This document shows positions 10,600 through 23,850 of a stretch of 64,000 nt of DNA, piece after piece. A program made the translations under genes and the position numbers. Source of the DNA: Imbricaverruca yamaguchii (Eukaryota > Arthropoda > Thecostraca > Neoverrucidae). The stretch lies in the NCBI GenBank assembly GCA_034440575.1, contig JAOTOL010001624.1, positions 1,773,501 through 1,837,500 on the forward strand, given 5' to 3'. The notes beneath the pieces are model-generated. The model saw only the letters and a list, made by a program, of their open reading frames with translations, ran no database searches and had not been told where the DNA came from. Position 1 is the stretch's first letter; each line of letters begins with the position of its first letter.

Positions 10600-13250
10600 T
10601 AGCTTCATCTATATTTTGCCTCGCATGTGCCTACGCCATAGGTGATAGTAAAGTTTGGGGACCAATAAAGTTACTGTTGCAAATTGTAAATTAGATGCGG
10701 CCAAGGAAGATCACGTATGCTGCGCTAAACAACGAGCTTAGAGGAAGTTGGTGCCACAGGAACCAAAAATGGTTTTGCAAATGAAAGAAATAAGTGCATG
10801 TTATGCACAACGTTGTGAAATGGGGATTAGTGATCCACTGCGACCCAGGGACTCGAATAACATGTTGACTGGAGGGCAAATTCCCACCCGTCCCCAAGTA
10901 ATCCGAAAATATTCTCATTTTCAGGAGAAATATCGGTTTCACCAGCATAATGCTTCACTTCCCCACATATGTCAACAGCACTTGCCACCCCCTCTCCTCC
11001 TGCGAAAAAAAAAATCGGCAAACCGCGGCCGTGCTTCAAATAAATACAGCATGAAGCAATGTACAAGAATGAAGCATTGAAAGATGATGATGCTCTTCCA
11101 TGGCATGCATCATTGAATGTATGCGATGGCCAGAGCAAATCTCGTACCCTCGCACGCCACACCTCTGTAGCCTTCGTTTATTGGAGGATGGAGCCGGCAG
11201 CCGCCGTGTCGGCAAGTAGACTCATCAGCTACATCTCAGCCCGCTTCAGGTGGTTCGGTTTACACGTGGTGTTAGTTCTCGTGATTAGGCTGCTGATCGT
11301 GGTACTCCGGTGGTGTATTGTCACTCTGATGCGAGTTACTTCAGTTGTTGGACGGACGTCATGCTTTCCGAGTTGCTGAAGGATTCGTTTGCACAACTTT
11401 GTAGGATGGTGACCACTGTAGGAAAATGTCCACTTGCATGCACCTTGATCGAAAACACTCGCTTTTATAAACAGACATGTAGCGTACTCGCTTTACAGGC
11501 GGTGCAAATGACCATAATGGTCCGGCATGCCTAAAACACCCCTCCCCAATTCAGCTCTTGTTATTATCAATAATAAAACATCAGTATCCAAGGCACAAAA
11601 CGAACCATGTCTTTCGTGCAGCAGGACTGTGTTAACTACATGGAGGGAAAACAAGATGCGCGCATAAAATCCTAACTAGTGTGCATGCCCCCAAAAATAT
11701 TATTCAAAATCTTCGTAATGTGGTATGTCGGTGTTGAGAGTTTGAAACATGATGATTCTGAACGGATTTTCCGGTGTGTGTGTGTGGTTTTAGGCCGTGA
11801 TAGGCATATACTATATTAATTGATGTCCGTGGGGAGGGGGAGTTATTTTTTTTATAGGCGAGCCAGGCTTGCGCCGTCTTCGTCTATATCCTTGGTGAAG
11901 TGTTATCCCATCCTGCAATGCATTTGCTGCACTTATCAGGTTGCTGAGTATCACGGTCGGGCTTTTGGCCGAATGTCTTATACACGGATCAACTTCGTAA
12001 GATCTGAAAGCAAGTGAGTCATTTTGCTGTGATGTGTCCTGGTCCGTAATCACGAAGATGTTTCATTTGTGGACTTTACGTATAATGATCAGTTTATTAT
12101 CCTTGAATTATTGTGTTGCTTCATGCAGCTCGACTGTCGGAAGTTTGCTCTCAGCGTAGCTTCTACTTTTCGTAGTTTCGTCTACGAGCTGCTCCTTTAT
12201 GTCTCATCCATAAGCGACAGTGCGATTGCGTAAGTGCTGATGGTGGGGGTGGGAGGGGGGATTACTTGGCTTCCTTCAGATGTTGCAAATTTCGGGCCAA
12301 ATTTCCTCGCGGAAAGCGGTTTTGGATTTGCGATTATGTAAACTATACTATATTAATAAAAAATAGAATGTTGCCAAGGCGGATTGAGGAAGCGAAAAGG
12401 TAGCACATTGACCCCGGGTTCTGCTCTTGCTTCAAAATGTGTGACTAATTTATCTGGAATAAACATACAATCATTGAAAATAAATACAACTTACATATAG
12501 GGTTAGCAGATATGAAATAATATAGGCGGCTACATATCTTTCAAATGAGGTGCAATTTGTTGACGTATATTTCATGTAAAATCAGATTGTCCGGTTTCGA
12601 TCAATTAAGCTATAACATGAAGTTACAAACAAAAATTACATGTGTGGAATATTAGCGTAGGCGATGCCAAGACTACGAAGAATGACGAACTTGCCATGAA
12701 GGTGTACAGTTACAATCCGAACCAATTATTTTTTACCTGAATTGAATCAATTCAGAATGAACACCTAGCTAATCAATCATGTTTTACTCAAATATCACAT
12801 ATCTCAACTTTGAAATATATAGATATTCAAAGGGCATCCGACTTGGGTTGGAAATATTTGGGGACGATTTTTTTAAATTATTCGAGTCAGGTTGACTAAC
12901 TTACTTCAATCACAATATACTGGTACCGAAGTTTCCAAACAAACCTGAATGCATGCAGGCACATACAAGGTTGGCATAGGCGGTTCTAGGCAAGTGGAAA
13001 GGGAATAACTATTTGAGAGAGGAACGTTTGGTACTCAACAAATGAGAAAGCTTTCATTAAGGTAAGAACTATCTTCGTCTAAGTGGTGTGGAAAAAAAAA
13101 CATTAGTAGTTACGGGTATGTTCGTTTCCATTAGACGCATGCTCAACGTGATGAAAACAGGGTGGCACTGCAAACCCTATGACGCTACATTTATGCAAAA
13201 CAATTATTGGATCTGCATCTGCACAGCACAAAGACTTGCCCTACGTCGGT
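10600..13250. other. Anonymous AT-rich DNA, no gene seen
   Basis: Apart from one repeat-family C copy at about 11436-11565 and a G-rich patch at 12240-12260, nothing recognisable. No open frame exceeds about 112 codons. Confidence 0.45.
11436..11565 (+). repeat. Dispersed repeat family C, copy 1
   Basis: Matches 48415-48545 (opposite strand) and 30183-30275 (same strand). The shared core is ACTCGCTTTTATARACAGAC, then a CTTTAMAGGCGGYGCAAAT block, then TGGTCCGGCAYGC followed by TAAAA and a C-rich end. It is a short interspersed family of unknown class, with no tRNA-like box seen within this fragment. Confidence 0.75.
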
Positions 13251-13267
13251 AGAGAAAAGAGTTCGTG

Positions 13268-13311
13268 TTTTAACTTGCTTAGAACATGGTTTTGTTCTAA
13301 GCAAGTTAAAA
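13268..13311. repeat. Perfect 19-bp inverted repeat (hairpin)
   Basis: TTTTAACTTGCTTAGAACA at 13268-13286 is exactly complementary to 13293-13311, with a 6-nt loop TGGTTT. The stem is too short for a typical animal pre-miRNA (about 22-30 bp of paired stem). It could be the relic of an inverted duplication. Confidence 0.8.
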
Positions 13312-14228
13312 GTTCTTGGTTTTGTTCAATAGAAACCACGGAAGTTGTCGGTCTCACATTCAAAATATTGTGGGTTAGAGTCTCACCTGTCTCTATTCTT
13401 CACCCGCGATCAATCCGTGTAAGAGATTGGCGATGCTACATGACACAACGGCCGATGTGTCCGAAAACCAATAACCACCAGCATCAATGACCACAACCAA
13501 TAAAACACCACAATTTATTCGAAACCTCTGTCTGCCATTGAGAAATCGGGTCAAGTAAGCATGCGTCTCAGATTTACAGATACTTATCGTGATAACATTT
13601 CTCACGTTCCAACAAATTTTCCGATTCTTCACGAGTACAGCCAACTAGATGCAACTATTATTCTGACAACCGTTCGTCAAACACGTGTCTAGGTTTCTGC
13701 CCGTGGAACCACATTTGCCACTTATCTGTACATGCAGATACTATCATTCGGGTAAACCCGATAATCAAAACTGTCGCGGATAGCGCTCAACATACGTCTT
13801 AGCGTCCCCTTAGAAGTCCTTCGCTGCAGTTGCCTTTGGACAAATCACAGTGCATTCTATCGCTCAAATGGCCTTGGAAAGCAGAAGCACAATGGCATCA
13901 CACACATTCAACGCCCAGAAAGGATGTTAATTCAATTTTCTGATCCACTCCCATTTAAATTGATCCCTGCAATCGCCTGTGCCACTATTTAAAAGAATAC
14001 TTAAAATTAAAAAAATATACTCAACCTAGATAAACCTAACACATCCCAATTCTGCTTGATATGATTGGCATTGTTGTCCATCTACACAATTACACTAAAA
14101 TGCGTCAAGGTATGTACCGCCAAAAACTTGTCCCAGCCTAGACCGTGGACAACATTTTGCATTCTCACAATTTCAACACGAGACGTCAAAAGGTTAGTTT
14201 GGAAAAATAACCTAGCTTTGTGAAGCTG

Positions 14229-15066
14229 TTAACCCACGCCGTCTTTCCGGTCAGAACCTCATACCCCGACTCGGGGGGGGGAGCGGTTAGTAACCCCTCT
14301 ATAATCCAAACTGAGCATCGCACGAAAATGTAAGAGGTGTCATCGGAAAGCGCTCGATGAGTAGGGTCCGGATCCACCCCCAAAAAACAATTTCCCCCAA
14401 AAGTGGCGTCACCAGGGGGCTAGATTTTCACGACTTTTCACGACTTACATTATGTTTTTGGCTCTGGGGAGTTCATTTTGGGGATATGTGAAAAACAAAA
14501 TTTACTTGAAATGAGAAAAGGATAGCGATATCGACCAGGGCTTTATTTTTTGCCCCCTCCCCCAATTGTTTTTTGTTGAAATTTCAAAATTTTGAGTTTT
14601 CAAGTTTTCTTTAAATTTCTTTTTCCAATGGTTAGAGCATACCGAGAAACGTTGTTGGAAATCAACGTTCCCTAATCAAAATGCTTACTTTAGCCAGAAT
14701 CCTCTATTTGAACTGCAATTTGTCAAATACGCAAAATTTATATGTCGTGAAAATCGAAAAAAAACGAACAATTCCACTCGTACGTTTTGTTGCATCCATA
14801 AAGATAAGCAAACGCTGAAAGTTTCATTAAAATATCTGTATCCGTTAAAGCGTGACGACTGGTTGAACGATTTTGGAGGCGACCTCACTTGACCTTGACT
14901 AACTCGTTGACCCTAGATGACCTGACCTATAAATTTTGAATCAGCATGTCAAATTGATATGGGAAAAGGTATGCCAAATTTGGGCGCGCTGCCGCGCGCC
15001 GTTCGTCCAGTATCCGCGAAGAACCTGAGGGGGCGGTTGAAGACCCCCCGAGACGGGACAGGTTAA
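14229..15066. mobile_element. piggyBac-like MITE, copy 2
   Basis: An 838-bp relative of 4962-5764, collinear over its whole length, again bounded by TTAA. The left end is TTAACCCACGCCGTCT and the right end on the other strand is TTAACCTGTCCCGTCT. Small indels and substitutions separate the copies. The NR-like site TTGACCTTGA at 14889-14898 and the flanking TGACCC/TGACCT half-sites are kept. No transposase frame is present. Confidence 0.82.
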
Positions 15067-15539
15067 AAGCCTACGGATGGCCAGATAGGAAAAAACCCTA
15101 AAGCGGCTGCTTACAAAATATGGTGAATTTGGAGTTGTCAGCGACTTCGCTATCCTTTTCAATGCTGCAGGATATCCTAATCAAATATGTCCAGCACGGC
15201 TTCCTTCTCAGCATGTTCAAACCTAGGATGCAGGTGACAGCTTATACCTAAGTTGAGAAGTTGTTTTTGTCGGTCGGCTAATTTATGAGAAAACAGATTC
15301 ACGAATTACGCTTTAGCTTCAGGAAGCATGCCGGAGCCACGATTCTCAGCCGTGAACGGCTTCTTTGATGTCATGACTTTAACAGTATGTTCAGCATTAT
15401 GCACAATGTTAATTATCTGCTTACTTATTGATATTGGTTAGCTGATATTGGTTTACAGGTTTAGAGGTTGGATAATATATATTCACTGCGATATCGCCAT
15501 TGAAACCAAAGTAGCAACACACCAGCCGTCATGCCTGTA

Positions 15540-15860
15540 ACAACTCGTCACCGGTACGATGCCTGCCGAACGGCCAGCGTCTTTCCACCTGCTGCGTCCC
15601 CGCCAGCACACTCCCCCACCTGTGCTATTTTCCGCCGCATGGCGCGCCGAGTCACGTGACCGCCGCGGGCGCCACGTGACCGACACAAGCCCGGCGCCCG
15701 CCTGAACACGTGGCCGCTTCTCCCCGCGCAGGTGTGGTCACGTGGCCTCCCGCCGCTCGTCGCCTGCGGCACAGGGGGAGAGTAGGCGCCGGGCATTAAG
15801 CATTGTGTTCCTCCAGCGCAGGGCCAGGACGCAACGGATCGGGCGGGCCAGACCACGAGC
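15540..15860. promoter_or_regulatory. CpG island with four CACGTG E-boxes
   Basis: Within this GC-rich segment, perfect CACGTG palindromes occur at 15653-15658, 15673-15678, 15717-15722 and 15739-15744. The first sits in GTCACGTGAC, the full CLEAR/M-box palindrome bound by MITF/TFE-type bHLH-Zip factors. The second and fourth (GCCACGTGAC and GTCACGTGGC) are one base away. Four in 92 bp is far above chance even in GC-rich DNA. No adjacent gene start is recognisable, so the target is unknown. Confidence 0.6.
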
Positions 15861-16019
15861 ACCAGACGCATGGCTTCTTTCCAGTGGAAGGAGAATTACA
15901 TGAATACATTGTGTATATTTATGCGTAAACCGACATCACCTGAGATATTGATCTTGGTCAACTGATAATTCATAGAATGTATATGTCGAACATAATTATA
16001 AAATCATGATATCTAAGAA

Positions 16020-16095
16020 GCTGTTCACCGTGAATGGCAAGCGTTGGGCTAGTAAATCAAGGTTTGCTGGTTCGAGACTAGATGACCGCTTGAGC
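16020..16095 (+). mobile_element. Possible degenerate tRNA-like SINE head
   Basis: A B-box-like GGTTCGAGACT at 16069-16079 is preceded by an anticodon-arm-like GGGCTAGTAAATCAAGG. No clean A box or target-site duplication is visible. Weak candidate only. Confidence 0.3.
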
Positions 16096-16689
16096 AATGT
16101 ATCCTTTTTGGCATTTATTCTAGCACGTGATGGTTTTTATCATGAATTCACCTAATACATTATTAGATGTGTTGATACTTAGCTGTGCCTAATCAGAAGT
16201 GTCCTAGCCCGTTCCAATAAACACCCGATTATCAGCTTGGCGTGATGTGTTTAATTATCGAGTGCGGCTAACACATGGTGGAACGCAAACACACTGACGA
16301 AAGTACGTTGCATTGCTGACAATGTCTGCAGATTCCAATTGAATATTATTAGTCCTCGGCAAGAATTAATCAGTTATATATACGCGTGCATAGCGTCACA
16401 TTATAATTACGTGCGAATATGTTCAGGGACGCACGTAAAAAAGTTGCATGAATTAATAGGATACAGATATTCTGAATTTTGCGCCGCTCCGACGTCAAAT
16501 GGTTTGTCGACTAGTACCACCTGCTCCTTTGTTATCTTCGCTCAATGCATTCAGAATAATTGGAAGCCAGGCACGCATCACGAAGCTGGCGGTAATTGGC
16601 GCGTGTGCCCGGCGCATCACAGAAACAGCGCGGCAGTTACCGGCAGAAAAAATCGTTTCCATAGATAAAAGAGAAAAGTATCACTGCGC

Positions 16690-17300
16690 CGGTCGGGCTG
16701 CTCACTGCGCAGTTGTGCACAGGTGTCCCCGGCTGGGTCTGTGCCAGCACCGGAGTGTGGGGGCGGGGGCGGGGGCGGGGGCCGGTCCTGCTCGGCTCCC
16801 CGCCGAGCGGCCGCCGGGCGCCGACCCTGACTGTCGGCCGTCAAATCCGGCCGACTAATTATCCGGCGGGACGGCTCCAGCACCGGTCGAGCACCAGTCA
16901 GCTCGCAAATACCGCCTAATGGCGGAGAACACCGGAGACGGGGCGGCACCCACCGCTATTGTCGCCCCTCGGTCAGGGGAGACGGGCAGAGCGGCGGGAG
17001 GGCAGGGGGGTTAGTGTCCCTGGTCCGGAGGTCCAGGGGAGACACTGGTCTGTACGCTGCTGAAACAGACGGACTCACGGCGGGGCGGGGGTGGCGCTCC
17101 TGGTCCGGAGGGGACACTGACGCCACTGGGCTGCACGTCAACGGACGGGACACAGGACGGCCACCGCCGTCATGGACTGAGGGGCACGTGGGAGCTGATG
17201 TTCACGGGGCGGACGAGGTGGAGCCCCACTGCACTGACTCCGGCACGGTGGGGACGGAACAATCGCCGACGCCCCGGCCACCGTGCTATTTATTTATATA
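16690..17300. other. CpG island
   Basis: GC-rich block with a (GGGGGC)-type run at about 16759-16785, a TAATTA homeodomain-type core at about 16854-16859, and repeated GGTCCGGAGG words. Overlapping open frames on both strands lack motifs and are treated as by-products of composition. Confidence 0.6.
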
Positions 17301-17370
17301 TGTATTTATTTATTTCACGATACATGCCCTCCACGTGCAATGGCTATTATGGACAGTCTGCCCGCTCCCG

Positions 17371-17483
17371 GTGAATGGCCGTGATCGGCGCTGGCATATC
17401 TACCCTGGCCGTGATCGGCGCTGACACCGCCACCCTGACCATGATCGGCGCTGGGACAGCCACCCTGACCGTGATCGGCGCTG
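17371..17483. repeat. 30-bp tandem repeat, four copies
   Basis: Copies of GTGATCGGCGCTGACACCGC followed by CACCCTGACC, starting at 17381, 17411, 17441 and 17471. Because 30 is a multiple of three the frame stays open and gives a VIGA-type decapeptide repeat, but nothing around it supports a real protein. Confidence 0.88.
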
Positions 17484-17559
17484 CACAAGGAAAATGCTCG
17501 TCTGCACGAATGTTTTCGTTGCTGCGCAGTGAGTCAGACGGTTTAATGGTACCGTGCAT

Positions 17560-17930
17560 TTGCGGGCACCGCTTCAAAGTTCGCAGCACCGAATCTGCGG
17601 TCGGAGGCCAGACCGCAGGAAAATCTCGCCTCGTCCGCTTGGCAGACAACTCTTCCGCCATCGCGTCATCCGTCAATAGCGCACTGGCTGCTGCAAAAAG
17701 CTCGGCCGCGCCAACGCCGGCGGCGCGCTGGCAAGCGGCGCGCCCGGAAAACCCGCGAGAAACTCCCGCCGAAACGCGGGAGGGCGCTGGCGACAGGCCA
17801 GGTCGGCCGGCGACAAAGGTGACTTGGCGGGTTTTTACAGGCCAGGAAAGCTGGACCAGCTGGCGCGAGCCGAATAGGTAATCGCCGGGTCCGCCAGCCG
17901 AAACTGGTCACGGTCAGCCCTGGCTCTTAC
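17560..17930. other. CpG-rich segment
   Basis: Second GC-rich block, with GGCGCGC and CCGGCC words. No splice-supported exon is seen. Confidence 0.5.
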
Positions 17931-20900
17931 GCGGCAGGGTAATCAAAGCATCTTTCTACCTCAAGGCAGGTGATTTAGCATGTGGCTGTCTCGGCGTAAT
18001 TCCAGAATCAATAAACAAAATGTAGGCCTATGATCTTGACCGACACATCTGGCTACAGTTGAGCGAAAGGCAAACGTAGCAAATTAGTCCAACATGGCAG
18101 TGCAACTGTCATCTCATTGGTGCGCGTCGATCAACCGCATAAGTGAACTACACGAGCAACGCCAGTGCTGGCTCCGTTCAACAGCTGCTTATCTCACCAG
18201 TCACCAGTGCTGTTTGGCTGTCGCGAATGACCGCTTTCCGACAAGTGTTTGGCATTTAGCGAGATCTTCCTTCTATTTGATGAGCCCACTGGCCGCAAGC
18301 TTCCCGTTGTTCTGATTGTCAGGTGTTTGCACACAAGTTAGAATACCAGAAGTGACTTGTTGATGTTGATGTCTTGCCAATGCTGATAACTGCCCTGACT
18401 GTGCATTGATAGTTCAGCTTGATCAACATCGACAGCCGCGATTCGTTCCTCGGGCGGCTGGCTCGGCAAACATGCACGCGTTGTACGTCGGTCGGCTCGT
18501 CTTCCACCCAGCCCCTCTCGGCCCTCGGATTACACGTTCACGCTCTTAGCACGCGCCTGCGATTCAACGTGTGCGGTCGCGTGCGCAATCGGCGTCCATC
18601 GGCGGATGCGACAACCCTCAGTCCGTGTCCCCAGTAGCCAGATAGTCCCAGTCAGCTGATGTGACAGCCTGTCACCAGCGTCAGATTCGCCCGCCACATT
18701 CACCAGCTCAAACAGCCGATTGATTACGGGCTGTTTGCGCTTGCCCCTGCCGATCGCTATGCACACTTGGGTGGGGGAGCCTATTATCCCGACTGTTTTC
18801 AGGCGTGGAAGACACCAAATAGGCTCAGTTGTGCCCACTTTTGCCGACATAAACACTGAATTCATGGTGGTGTGCAAACATAAAGACCCGGCAGTAGCTT
18901 TATTTTGATGTGTCGTCTTTAGTGCACCCGATCCATGCTCAAATCCTGCCGTACTCGTCGGCTTCTATCCGGCAGTGATGTATCCACTGATGTCGAAACC
19001 GAGCCTATCGCGGACGGCCCTCTTCATGTGAGGAGCGCTACAACCTGAGATCATCTACGGTAAGGCAGGGCCAGCCAGAGCGAAGCGACCTGCCTACTCT
19101 CACTGTGTCCGTGCTCCTTGGACCGGGGGTGGCTCCCGGCCCCCGTAAGAAGCCCACCAGTCTGCTCGTGCACTGCGGGCTGGGACTGGACGCTCTGCGC
19201 TGCTGCTGCTAGTGTTGCATCGACCACACTAGAGATCCACCGATCCACCGTTGGGAGGATATCCACCCGAGTCCAGAATCATTGCCAGCTGATGTTGGAT
19301 TAGTCCAGTGTCGTTTGCTCGCAAGAGCATGGGGTGGACTCAGCCACCTTCGTAAGCCTTTTCCTGACCACAGAGAACGCCACGGCTGAACGGCCACCGC
19401 TTGGTACACACAGCTGATGGGGCGTCCTTTGCCGATATCATGGTTGGCAAACGTTTTCGGGATACATGGTCAGATCACTTAGCTGTGACGTCATGAATGG
19501 GCCCTCAAGCTACCAATGTCTCGGGTGCGGTATGGAGACGGGACAGCGTAATTCACATGCTCACAAGCAGCATTATCATATAAAGTTATACGAAGGAACC
19601 GACTTCAGTTTACTTCAAATAATCCTTTTGGTTCACTCTGTTGTAACTATGGCCTGAAGTGAATTTTGTGCACATGTTTGCCCATCAAATAACGTTTGCA
19701 GGCACAATTTCGGAAACTTTCAAAACGAGGTAAACAATTATACTTGGTACGGCCATTAACCGATGCATAAAAATGCAACATAGCACATCGTTAGTATCCA
19801 AGGATACTGAGGAATACTTTGCAGGACATTTGACGTTTACATCAGTTATTTATTGTGCACAGTCAGTTAAGAAGTCAACGGTGCTCCCATTATTGTATTA
19901 GGAGATGGGGCCTGGAATAGTTGAAGCTCTTTGTTTTTTTTGTTGATTGACAGGGAAAAGAGAAGGGGGCGGGGTGGCTTTCAGGTTGGTTGGAAGGACT
20001 GATTATTTCCAGGTTTATGAAAAGTTTCAAAGCTGAGAACAGGAGGGTAGGGTGGATTTTTGGTCTTCATTTTCAGGTCTTCAGGATTCAAAATACATAT
20101 GTGCGCTGGCCCGATGTGCTTCGTGTGTGCGCGCAACGGCATAGTGTGTGCCTGCCCAGGGAATGATCAAACGAAAAAAATCCCGATATTTTCAAATATT
20201 AAAAAAACAATGATTTGGGGTGGATCGTTGGTGCGTATCATGCAGCACGGGCACTAATCCATCGCGAGGATGCATCACATGCAACACGCACGCCGCTGTG
20301 TCATGTCCCTAGCACTCTTCGTTGGAAAACGCTAGGGGATAACAGCAACCCGCGCGTCATGGGGAGGGTGGCACAATACCGCGTACGGGAGAGGGTTAGC
20401 AAGTCCCAGCAGGTTTCGGAGTATCTGGAAAAGGTACACTTTTTGTTCAGCTGGCTCTCTCTCTCTCTCTCTCTCTCCCTGGAACAAATCACCTAAGACT
20501 TTTTACTACCGCAAAAAAAACACAATGGTGTACTTTTTTCTGTGGTTTTTAATCACGCATGTTTCACCACACATTGAAACACTACGCGCGGATAAACGAT
20601 TGGTTTCAAAAACGGAAAACGGACACAGTTATTTTTCCTTTCGATGATGAAGCATGTTTCTGGTGTTTCATAAACGCAAACAACAATCAGCGGTCTATGA
20701 TGAGGACATTTTTTAAAGCCAATTTTATAGCACAACTGAAAGAAAATTAAAACCCACAGAGTTCCCACATGTTACAAGATGCAAGGAAACATGTGTATGC
20801 AATAATTTTGCTTTCACTTAAAGTCACAACATGAGCTCAAACACTCAAAAGCAAGTATATAGTTTAAGCCAAGAAAATGCATACAAAATGGTCTTCATAC

Positions 20901-21590
20901 TTGTGGGCAATTACATTTTGAAGATGGAACAGTGTAGAACAGACAGTTACTACAGGTTGTGCATGTCGAATCGTAGCAGCCTATCGTTCTAAGGTGTCAA
21001 CTTTTATGTCGATCAGCGAAACAATGCGGATATTCTGAAAAGAACTTAGACTGACAACAACCTACACTTGAAGGCGTCAGATGCAGCAGTCTTGCATCAA
21101 TGAATTGTAACCAATAGTGCGTGTGGAAACGCTGGAAAGTTCACCAAGTTATTATACGTTAGACTTCAGATGACACAAATGATGTTGATGGGCAGCCGCC
21201 TGCTGAGATATTGTGCAATGTGTTAGAATCCACGCACATCATTGCATGTCGCCTAGAAAAGCTGCTTAACATCAAATATATGTTGTAAACACTCGGCACC
21301 CGGAATTGCATACATGACATACCCTACCCACTCGTCCAGGAGATTGCTACACCATTTGTTTTGTCTCAGGCAATCCAGGTAGAAACATTTACAACGCCGC
21401 ATTGCCTACCAGAATTGGTCCGCTCAACAATAATTATACGTTTGATCGTGCCTGCAATTTATCCACAATATTTGCCTGCTATGGACCCGCAGACACGAAG
21501 TCTCTAGGAAATTTTCCAACTGCAGTCCTTTAAAAACATAGCTTAGCGGGTGAGGGAACGACAGTCGACTCAGCACTGTCCAACGCTCAC
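17931..21590. other. Anonymous DNA, no gene seen
   Basis: Mixed-composition DNA. A full CRE lies near 19486, a (CT)n run at about 20455-20477 and short homopolymer tracts elsewhere. Open frames stay below about 120 codons and none is recognisable. Confidence 0.45.
20455..20477. repeat. (CT)n microsatellite
   Basis: About eleven CT dinucleotides in tandem. Confidence 0.95.
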
Positions 21591-22080
21591 AACCTGCCAC
21601 AAAGCTGGCCACCTCGTGCACTGAGTGGGACGCGTTCCCGCCGCCCTCCTCGGCGCCGAGGCGCGACGGTGCGACAGTGCGACACAAGCGCGCCACTGTG
21701 CGCCTTGTCGCAGATGACTGACGCCGGTGGCCGCGCAGCGCCCGCCGTCGCCGCTCCTGTGGCGCGCGGCGCGCCGGCAGCGACACCCGAGCCGGCGACA
21801 CGAACGGCAGACGCGCCGGCCGTCAATTAATTACGCGCTGTTTACCAGACGTACGGCCGCTGTTCGTCACGCTCGGAGAGGCTCCGGACAGGTCGGGCCG
21901 CCCCTGCGCCGCCGACACGCCGCCGGCGCGCCGCCGCCGCCCCTCTCTCGGCAACTGGATATCCAGCCGGCCGGCTCTCCTGTTTCTGAGTCGCCAGAGG
22001 GCCGGCAGCGGACAGTCCCGTCTGGTCAGTGTGGACTTTGCCAGTCCGCTGAGCGGCACAAAAAAAGACAATTCGAGGCT
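21590..22080. other. CpG island containing a TTAATTA core
   Basis: Very GC-rich DNA with GGCGCGC and CCGGCC words interrupted by CAATTAATTA at about 21824-21833. Similar AT-rich homeodomain-type cores recur in several of the window's CpG islands. Possible regulatory island, with no supported exon. Confidence 0.55.
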
Positions 22081-22559
22081 GTTTTACTTGTCATTTCTGG
22101 GCTGCCCATTCTCGAGTGGGTAACCACGAAGCTTGTGTGATCCCAAGCCACCCCTTTGCCTAATTACTGGGTGACAAGAGGGTTTTCTCGGCATCACCTA
22201 GCAAAACGATTAGAACGTTAAGTTATGAAACAGTGGTTAGGTGAATTATAATACCAACAAAGAACTCGAATCTGCGAAGTGCGCTGTCCAAATTGCACCA
22301 TGTCGTTAGCCGAGAGACCTCCCCCTGTCATGGTGGAAACAACGGCGGTTGCCGACATGGGGATGGGGGTGCGGCGGAGGGTGAAGGTGCGCTCATGCAA
22401 TTTTCATGCAGACCTTGTCATTGCCTGCCATGAATGTGCTGCTGACAGCCGCACCCACAAGTCGGACGAAACGTGTTCGTCATTCTCTACCACTCTCATT
22501 CTCGCTCCGGCGCTCGCTCTGCCTTCCCTGCGCTCATCACGGCAGGCGACGCCGGACAT

Positions 22560-23270
22560 CAAGTATCGCTGGCGTGACTCGGAGTGCCCACCACCCGACC
22601 ACCGACTGCACGACAGACCCGTCGCTTCATCGGCGAAGCGTTCGCGTGCATGCAGGGCCCCGTCGCCGAGTTCGCGCTCTGCACAATCGCCGGGCGTCGT
22701 GACGGCTGGCGGCAGCGCCCGCGGCGGGACGGGTCACGTGACCACGCATCAGCTGACACGGCCGGCTGCCGCGGGCGGGCGCCGACCGCGCAGACCAACG
22801 CCCGCGGCCAATCCGGGCCGATGCCGTCGCAGACCCGACGCCTCAATCCCACGGCGACGGAAAGGCGCGAGCACGCCTCCTTGTCTGCGCCGCCGCCGCC
22901 ACCGCCGTTCGAATTCAAAAGACTGGCCGGGCAGGTGGCTGCGGCGGCGGCGGCGGCGCCGCCTCCCCAGCCGGCCGGCCGAGAACAGGTGCACGTGGCG
23001 CCGGGCGAGGTCAGCGAGGTCGGCCGGCCGGGCAGTGGCGGACGGGCCGCCGGCGGCGCCAGCCCGCACCTGCTCCGTCCGTTAGGCGACGGCCGGCGCG
23101 CAGGTGTACCGCCGCCGCCGAGTGTGGGAACACAGTGGCCTGCGCTATCACCGTCACGCGCCTACTGTGCCGCGCTGTTTTGCGGCAATTTCTTAGCGAT
23201 CGGAAAAACTGCCGGGCCGACGGCGCCGGTCGCGGCGTGGGCTGTAAATGTATCGGAAGGACGGGCATAG
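22560..23270. other. CpG island
   Basis: One of the strongest CpG islands of the window, with GGC/GCC trinucleotide runs at about 22890-22970. Open frames of 228 and 268 codons occur in different frames of the same strand, with others on the opposite strand. They are low-complexity Arg/Pro/Ala and mutually exclusive, so I do not call any of them a gene. Confidence 0.6.
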
Positions 23271-23850
23271 CGCTACATCTGATTGGCTAAATACACGTGT
23301 TGTGAAGACGGATGATATATTAAGCTTATACTGTCCGACGATGGTTCTTTTTGCTTCCAAATAGAACTGCATGCATTAAAATCGAAAAGCTAGCGATTAG
23401 CTCTGACAAAGTTAACCGATGCGTAAGATTTCGATTCAGAAGGCATGGAAGCAGCTCCGGAAAGGAATACATCTAGCATGACAAGGAAAAAGCAACATTA
23501 AAAACTGCAATAAAAACACCTGGTGCGATGAAAAGCGCTCCTAGTTAGTTCGCACAGGAATCGTTGGTGAACTAGTCGTTCCACACACAATCAACTGCCC
23601 TGATATTATAATAATTAGAGTTCTGGTGCAGCTTTCTCCATCGCGATCTTGCTTCCGGCATCAGTGTAAGTCTTAGTTGAATTTTAACCTGAGAACGTTT
23701 TATCCATCGTTGCACTGTCGCCTTGATATACATAGTCCTTGGGATCCTAAAGATTCCTACGTGGCCCTGGTGTGGTCCTTCAGCATTGGTCTAATGGATT
23801 ACCATGTCCAAGATGGAAACAGCTCCTTTTGGTCGCCGAGGTTGTTGCAG
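23271..23850. other. Anonymous AT-rich DNA, no gene seen
   Basis: Ordinary AT-rich sequence between the CpG island and the next minisatellite. No element or exon recognised. Confidence 0.45.

Noticed and set aside
22279..23270. Overlapping 228- and 268-codon frames in a CpG island
   Set aside because: They overlap in different frames on the same strand, with others opposite. They are low-complexity Arg/Pro/Ala with no motif or splice support, so composition explains them.
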